Part shown: piece by piece, positions 23,264-27,973 of the stretch | Numbering within the stretch: position 1 is the first letter of the stretch | Layout of the letters: each line of letters opens with the position of its first letter | Notes under the pieces: generated by a model | What the model saw: the letters and a program-made list of their open reading frames with translations, nothing else | What the model was told of the DNA's origin: nothing | Database searches by the model: none | Source of the DNA: Myxococcales bacterium | GTDB taxonomy: Bacteria > Myxococcota > Polyangia > Polyangiales > Polyangiaceae | Direction: 5' to 3' | DNA: 27,973 nt | Assembly (NCBI GenBank): GCA_003151595.1 | Contig: PLXW01000087.1 | Location: 1 to 27,973, forward strand | Program-made: the position numbers and the translations under genes

Positions 23264-23841
23264 CTAGGGCGTCATCCAATCGCCCTTCGCCCACACGTGA
23301 AGTAGGTGCTTGGCGCGCGAGGCGGCGACGTAGCGAGCCTTCCGATCGGATCGTTTCTCGCGTGGATCGACGTCGACCAAAAGGATCACGTCGGACTCGA
23401 GCCCTTTGAAGGCTGCGATCGTCGTGTGCAGGAGTTTGCCCGCAGCGCTCGTTCGCAGAGGACGCGAGCTCGACGCCCGCGATCACGGTGATCCATGCGC
23501 GTCTGGAGTTCCTTCACGAGAGCCTTGATCTGCCTCTGGGCCTGGCGAAAGGGACTCTCCATCGCGGCCTCGCGCCCGTCCGAAGTCTCGCGGACCCAGC
23601 GCCCCGCGCTGGTACGACGGACACCCTTGCCCTTACATTCGAGGGCGAGAAGACCCCGCTCTCGATGAACGAGGAGGAAGTCGACCTCGCCCTCCTCGGC
23701 CCGCTGGTGCTCCAAGTAATGGAGCCCGTGGTAGACGAAATACTCGTCGGGTAGGTGCGCGCGAAGCGCGTCGTAGAGGACGCGCTCCGCGTGACGTCCC
23801 GGACCGGGTGCCGGCGGGAGGTCCGGGATCATGTGCGCCAT
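23264..23841 (-). pseudogene. Decayed NERD nuclease-helicase remnant
   Basis: The 5' part encodes a NERD (nuclease-related) domain: GRHAERVLYDAL, then EGEVDFLLVHRERGLLALECKGKG, with D54 and E68-x-K70 as the expected nuclease residues. The 3' part, in another frame, encodes the C-terminal motifs of a UvrD-type helicase: LLHTTIAAFKGLESDVILLV and ARYVAASRAKHLLHVW, ending ...GDWMTP at 23264. The frame break lies around 23450-23495. A full NERD-helicase would have several hundred residues of ATPase core between these parts, so the gene has suffered a large internal deletion plus frameshift. The start at 23841 lacks a good ribosome-binding site. Standard ORF calling would miss the 3' part. Confidence 0.8.
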
Positions 23842-23917
23842 GCGAGGGAAACGCTCCGAGACGCGCACGGTAGAGGTGCTCGCCCGCGAACGATGGTCGC
23901 TGGCGCCAGCGCGATCG

Positions 23918-24184
23918 TCAACGCGACGCGCTCCGCGACTCGACAATGGCTCGGATCGAGAGCTCGAGCAGCGATGCGAGCCCGTCATCGACCGAGTTGC
24001 GGTCCTCGGCGGTGGCCTCACGGCACGCTGACCGCGACCCGCTCGTCCCCGTGTCATTGGCGGGGTCCGGGCACATACCCAGCGCCTTCGCCCTCGTGAC
24101 CGAGAGGCGGTAGAGCGGGATGGGTTTTGCGACGCGCGGCTCGATGCGCGGCGTACGGGGTCGGAACGGGATGACGTTGCTCAC
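23918..24184 (-). CDS. Small protein of unknown function (VIPFRPR start)
   Basis: An 88-aa protein from a GTG at 24184, chosen because AAGGAG lies six bases upstream. The N-terminus MSNVIPFRPRTPRIEPR is a basic, proline-containing motif common at the starts of small proteobacterial proteins. The C-terminus ends in a predicted helix (DDGLASLLELSIRAIVESRSA). No known domain is recognised. It lies upstream of the NERD remnant on the same strand and is divergent from the WYL regulator, sharing a 137-bp intergenic region with it. Confidence 0.55.
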   Translation of the reverse strand: MSNVIPFRPRTPRIEPRVAKPIPLYRLSVTRAKALGMCPDPANDTGTSGSRSACREATAEDRNSVDDGLASLLELSIRAIVESRSASR

Positions 24185-24308
24185 GGAGGGCTCCTTGGCG
24201 ACACCTCCAGCCTGCGACGTCGCCTTCGCCTGATCGGTGAGCCGATTGGAGACGGCTGCGCGCGTGTTCACCTCGCGCGGCAAACCCCGGAAATCGCGCG
24301 GCGCGCGT

Positions 24309-24314
24309 TACACT
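24309..24314 (+). promoter_or_regulatory. Candidate -10 box, leaderless WYL transcript
   Basis: TACACT lies seven bases before the GTG at 24322, which would put the transcript start at the start codon. No convincing -35 element is seen. The absence of a ribosome-binding site fits a leaderless mRNA. Confidence 0.35.
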
Positions 24315-24321
24315 CGCGCCC

Positions 24322-25248
24322 GTGGGACAGAGGAGCCAGAGCGAGACCGTCGCCGCGATCCTCAAGGCGTTCCTCGATCAGCGAACGTGGAAGCAGGCCG
24401 ACCTCGCTCGCCGCGTCGGCGTCCAGGCCGCGACGATCAAGAAGCAGCTCGAGGAGCTTCGCGCGAGCGGCGTCCCGCTCGAGAGCGAGAAGGACCATCC
24501 CCACGTCTTCTGGAGCGTCCCGAAGAGCTGGTACCCCGGCGGGGTTCTCTTCTCTGGCGAGCAGATCGCCGAGCTCTTTCGGCAGCTCTCTCGTCTCCCC
24601 AAGAGCAAAGGGCGTGACCAGCTCATCGAGACCGTGCGGAAGTTCGTCCCCGCCCGTGAGGCGCCCGGCGCCGTGGTCTCGCCGGAGGCGACCGCCCGCG
24701 AGGAGCAGTTCCTGCCGATCATCGAGGACGCCGCGACGCAGAAAGTGGCGCTTCGTTTCCGGTACTATTCGGCAAGTCGGGGAAGCGAGGACACGCGGCA
24801 CGCCTCCGTGCATCGCGTGACGCCGAGCCCTCGTGCGAGCTTCCTCGCGACCTGTCACCGAACGGGCGAGCTCAAGTCGTTTCGCGTCGAGAACGTCTCG
24901 GAAGCGAAGCTCGATCCGAGGGAGGCGTTCCGTCCCGCCGACCCGGCGGCGCTCGAAGCGCACGAGCGCGCCAGCCTCGATGGCTTCCACGGCTCCGGTG
25001 CAGCGACGAAGGAGACCTTCTTCGTCAGCGATCCTGACGCCCGCTGGGTTGCCCGCAATCTCCCCGATGGCATGCTGCCCGAGCCGGTACCGGGAGGCAT
25101 CCGCGTGACGGTCGAGACGAGCGCCCTCCCCGTCCTCGGGCGCTTCGTCGTCGGGCTCGGCGCCGCGGCCAAGCCCTTGACCCCGGCGCTCCAGGGCGAA
25201 GTCGCAAGGCTCGCACGGGGGGCGCTCGCCTCCCTCGAGTCGACGTAG
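24322..25248 (+). CDS. WYL-domain transcriptional regulator
   Basis: A 308-aa protein with an N-terminal winged helix-turn-helix (about 8-65, KQADLARRVGVQAATIKKQL) and a WYL domain (about 130-215). The WYL domain has the LRFRYYSAS strand, the SPRASFLATCH segment in place of the canonical WYL tripeptide, and the KSFRVENVSEAKL ending. A C-terminal WCX-like extension follows. WYL regulators often repress defence operons and respond to nucleic acid or nucleotide ligands. Here the gene lies 110 bp upstream of, and co-directional with, the large nuclease-helicase, which makes it the likely regulator. The start is a GTG; no in-frame alternative gives a complete HTH. Confidence 0.85.
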   Translation: MGQRSQSETVAAILKAFLDQRTWKQADLARRVGVQAATIKKQLEELRASGVPLESEKDHPHVFWSVPKSWYPGGVLFSGEQIAELFRQLSRLPKSKGRDQLIETVRKFVPAREAPGAVVSPEATAREEQFLPIIEDAATQKVALRFRYYSASRGSEDTRHASVHRVTPSPRASFLATCHRTGELKSFRVENVSEAKLDPREAFRPADPAALEAHERASLDGFHGSGAATKETFFVSDPDARWVARNLPDGMLPEPVPGGIRVTVETSALPVLGRFVVGLGAAAKPLTPALQGEVARLARGALASLEST

Positions 25249-25358
25249 CCGGTTCACTGCGCGGGCGGGCAGCCACCGCCAATTGCGCGACTCGTTCGCC
25301 GGATCCGGGCGACAATCCTGTTCGGCTAGCGCGAGCTCGCGCGGAAGAGAGACCTTCG

Positions 25359-27973
25359 ATGCAGAGGCGTGCTGGCCAGCTGATCTTCTCACCGGGGGAT
25401 CTCTGCCGATTCTTCGAGAGCCCGTTCGCCTCGTGGATGGACAGGTTGCGCGTCGAGCGCCCCGGCACAGAGGTACCCGACGAGGGGGCGCCCGAGCTGA
25501 AGCTCCTGGCGGACATGGGGAAGGTGCACGAAAAGCGCCACCTCGCCACGCTCCTCGCGGCCGGCAGGAAGGTGTGGGAGCCGCCGGGCGAGCTGGCTAC
25601 GTTCGAGAAGAGGCACGAGGCGACGCTCGCCGCGATGCGGGCCGGGCACGACGTGCTCTACCAGGGCGCGCTGCGGCACGGTGACTTCGCCGGGTACGCG
25701 GACTTCCTATACCGCGTCGAGACGCCGTCGAGGCTCGGCGCCTGGAGCTACGACGTCGCCGACACGAAGCTCGCGCGCAATCCGAAGCCGTACTTTCTGC
25801 TCCAGCTCTGCGCCTACGCGAAGATGCTCGAGCACCTGCAGGGCGTGCGGCCGGAGAGGCTCGTCATCATCAACGGCGCGTCCGAGGAGATGCCCTTCCG
25901 CACCGACGACTACTTCTTCTACTTCTCGGCGCTCGAGCGCCGCTTCCTCGAAGCGCAGCGCACCTTCGACGCGGACCAGCGCCCCGTGCCCGACGCGCGC
26001 GCCGATCACGGCCGCTGGCAGGGAAAGGCGGACGAGATCCTCGAAGAGATGGATCACCCGTGCCGCGTCGCCGGCGTCACCTCCAACCAGATCAACCGGA
26101 TGCGTGACGCGGGCATCACCACGCTGACCGCGCTCGCAATGGCGACGATCGAGCGCGTCCCGAAGCTCGACCCGGCGATCTTCCGTCGCCTGCGGGCCCA
26201 GGCCCGGCTACAGCGTGACTCGAGGGACAGGGTCGTGCCGCTCTACGAGCTCGTCCGGGAGGAGTCCGAGGTCGCGCGGCATGGCCTCGCCTTGCTGCCG
26301 CCAGCCTCCGGCATGGACGTCTACTTCGACATGGAGGGGTACCCGCTCCTCGAAGGGGGGCTCGAGTACCTCTTCGGCGCGACCGTGATCGAGGAGGGAG
26401 CCCCGTCTTTCCGGGACTTCTGGGCGCACGATCGCCTGGGGGAGAAGAGGGCGTTCGAGGCGTTCGTCGACTGGCTCTACGCGCGCTACCTCGCAGACCC
26501 GACGATGCACGTCTTCCACTATGGGAGCTACGAGGTGACCGCGCTGTGCCGGCTCATGGGTCAGCACGGCACGCGCGAGAAGGAGATCGACGCCCTCATG
26601 CGGGCGGGGCTGTTCGTCGATCTCTACCGCGTCGTGACGCAGGCGGTCCGCGTCGGCGAGCCGCGCTATTCGCTCAAGAACGTTGAGCGCCTCTATCGCC
26701 CGGCACGCGCGGGCGAGGTCGCGACGGCAGCGCAATCGGTCGTCGAGTACGCGCGCTGGCTCGAGCAACGCGACGGCGACACCTGGGAGACCTCGGCGAT
26801 CCTCGCGGGCATCCGCGACTACAACCGCGACGACTGCGAGTCGACGTGGGCGCTTCGCGCCTGGCTGAGCGCGCGGCAACGCGAGGAGGGCATCGCCTAT
26901 GTACCGCCGCCGAGGAAGGACGCGGAGACCGAAACGGCGCCCGACCCTGCGCGCGCCGCGGCCGACGCGCTCGCCGAGCGGCTGCTCGCGGCGATCCCGC
27001 TCGATCGGAGCGGAGACCTGGAACATTGGCGGCTCCAGGAGCTCCTCGCGCACCTCGTCGGGTTCCACCGCCGCGAGGCGAACCCCGTCTGGCGGGCGAT
27101 GTTCGAGCGTCGGGACAAGAGCCATGCGGAGCTCGTCGAGAACGGCGACTGCCTGGGTGCGCTCGCGCGGACGGACACCCCGAAGGTCCCGTTCAAGCAG
27201 TCGTTCCTCTACGAGTACCGCTTCGACCCGGACCAGGACACGAAGCTCGGCGAGGGAAGCGAGTGTTACATCGCCGAAGGCCTCGTCGAGACGACCGTCG
27301 TGCGCTTCGACGCCGACGCGGGCATCGTCCAGATCAAGCTCGGGAAGAAGCATGCGGACCCGCCGCGCCTCCTCTCGCTCATCCCGCGCGAGTACGTCGA
27401 CGCCAAGAAGATCGCCGCGTCGATCGCGACGGTCGCCCAGACGTGGGAGCAGACGGGGAGGCTCCCGCCGGCGCTCGACACGCTACTCCGGAGAGCGCCG
27501 CCCCGGGTGACCGGCGTGCCCCCCGGGAGTCCGCTCCTCGCCGGTCCGCCGGACGAGGCCTCCGTGACGGCGGTCATCGCGGGCTTGAGCGACAGCGCGA
27601 TCGCCGTGCAGGGACCACCGGGAGCGGGGAAGACGCGCGTGGCGGCGACCGCGATCGTGGAGCTCGCCTCGCGTGGCTGGCGAATCGGCATCTCGTCGAA
27701 CAGTCACAAGGCAATCCAGAAGCTCATCGAGGAGGTCCAGAAGAAGGCACCGCGCGGCGGCCCCACGCTCCGGATCACGAAGGTCAACCGCGACGCGGAC
27801 GACGACCTCATCGCCAGAGGGCTCGTGACCGGAGCGGACGGCATGAAGGACGTGGACCTCGACGCGCCCGACGCGCCCCAGATCGTCGGCGGCACGGCGT
27901 GGGCGTTCGCGGACCCGAGCGCCGCGGGGCGGTTCGACTACCTCTTCGTGGACGAGGCCGGCCAGGTCTCCGT
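25359..27973 (+). CDS. TM0106-type RecB nuclease / DEDD exonuclease / SF1 helicase, partial
   Basis: The reading frame is open from the ATG at 25359 (GGAAGAGAG upstream) to the window end: 871 codons, 3' end missing. The N-terminal RecB-like nuclease has G112-Y-A-D115, D135-T-K137 and Q149-xxx-Y153. A helix-hairpin-helix-like segment (ITTLTALA) follows. Then comes an RNase H-fold DEDD-type exonuclease with FD324-M-E326 and YN-RDDC (Y488-C493). The C-terminal SF1B (Dna2/UPF1-like) helicase starts with GPPGAGKT (K758) and reaches Walker B VDEAGQ (D865/E866). In most relatives I recall, the RecB part ends in a four-Cys iron-sulfur motif with CxxC; here the equivalent region (DHGRWQGKADEIL) has no cysteines. 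Probably a DNA-processing or defence enzyme. Confidence 0.88.
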   Translation, partial: MQRRAGQLIFSPGDLCRFFESPFASWMDRLRVERPGTEVPDEGAPELKLLADMGKVHEKRHLATLLAAGRKVWEPPGELATFEKRHEATLAAMRAGHDVLYQGALRHGDFAGYADFLYRVETPSRLGAWSYDVADTKLARNPKPYFLLQLCAYAKMLEHLQGVRPERLVIINGASEEMPFRTDDYFFYFSALERRFLEAQRTFDADQRPVPDARADHGRWQGKADEILEEMDHPCRVAGVTSNQINRMRDAGITTLTALAMATIERVPKLDPAIFRRLRAQARLQRDSRDRVVPLYELVREESEVARHGLALLPPASGMDVYFDMEGYPLLEGGLEYLFGATVIEEGAPSFRDFWAHDRLGEKRAFEAFVDWLYARYLADPTMHVFHYGSYEVTALCRLMGQHGTREKEIDALMRAGLFVDLYRVVTQAVRVGEPRYSLKNVERLYRPARAGEVATAAQSVVEYARWLEQRDGDTWETSAILAGIRDYNRDDCESTWALRAWLSARQREEGIAYVPPPRKDAETETAPDPARAAADALAERLLAAIPLDRSGDLEHWRLQELLAHLVGFHRREANPVWRAMFERRDKSHAELVENGDCLGALARTDTPKVPFKQSFLYEYRFDPDQDTKLGEGSECYIAEGLVETTVVRFDADAGIVQIKLGKKHADPPRLLSLIPREYVDAKKIAASIATVAQTWEQTGRLPPALDTLLRRAPPRVTGVPPGSPLLAGPPDEASVTAVIAGLSDSAIAVQGPPGAGKTRVAATAIVELASRGWRIGISSNSHKAIQKLIEEVQKKAPRGGPTLRITKVNRDADDDLIARGLVTGADGMKDVDLDAPDAPQIVGGTAWAFADPSAAGRFDYLFVDEAGQVS

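Larger units (their letters stand above)
14225..27973. mobile_element. Integrative island at tRNA-Arg, right end not seen
   Basis: The left boundary is inferred from the tRNA/integrase junction. Contents include the recombinase, an excisionase-like gene, repeat arrays, genes of unknown function, a Gabija defence pair, a decayed NERD helicase, and a WYL regulator with a large nuclease-helicase. Parts (notably the helicase gene at 21325-23253) look lower in GC than the left flank. The right border is unknown, and more than one insertion could be nested here. Confidence 0.5.

Noticed and set aside
14225..27973. A second copy of the tRNA-Arg 3' end as right attachment site
   Set aside because: I scanned for the T-arm sequence TTCGAATTCTCT and the GGGGGC end and found no convincing copy. 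Exact short matches below about 10 bp were ignored.

Overview
The window is high-GC DNA with mostly G/C-ending codons. The gene content (many lipoproteins, a glycine-rich surface protein, a degenerate sigma-54-activator-like regulator, a response regulator with no adjacent kinase) suggests a myxobacterium (Myxococcota, probably Polyangia-like). That assignment is inferred from style and content, not from a marker gene.

Positions 1-14150 look like ordinary chromosome. They hold a G-tract/palindrome repeat next to a broken ClpX-type zinc-finger ORF, an OmpR-type response regulator, a DUF985 cupin, and a leftward cluster of a BamA/TamA-like Omp85 protein, a DUF4390-like periplasmic protein, a small proline-rich exported protein and uvrC. 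Next come maleylacetoacetate isomerase, a rightward HtrA/DegP-type lipoprotein protease, a strong convergent hairpin, a coupled pair of small genes, an ATP-grasp enzyme and a large glycine-rich lipoprotein. This part ends with a divergent MFS exporter/MarR pair that shares two operator-like sites 21 bp apart.

At 14151 there is a tRNA-Arg(CCT). A tyrosine recombinase gene runs leftward and reads through the whole tRNA on the opposite strand, which marks one end of an integrative island. Inside it are an excisionase-like HTH gene, ten 13-bp repeats in two clusters of five, a small membrane protein, a 366-aa protein of unknown function and a regulator with a sigma-54-activator fold but broken ATPase motifs. 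The last two genes share a 39-bp dyad element upstream.

From 19517 to the right end the content is defence-like. It comprises a Gabija pair (GajA OLD-type ATPase/TOPRIM nuclease and GajB UvrD-like helicase, with overlapping stop and start codons), a decayed NERD nuclease-helicase, a small gene, a WYL-domain regulator and the first 871 codons of a TM0106-type RecB nuclease/DEDD exonuclease/SF1 helicase that runs off the window. The right attachment site was not found, so the island, if it is one unit, exceeds 13.8 kb.
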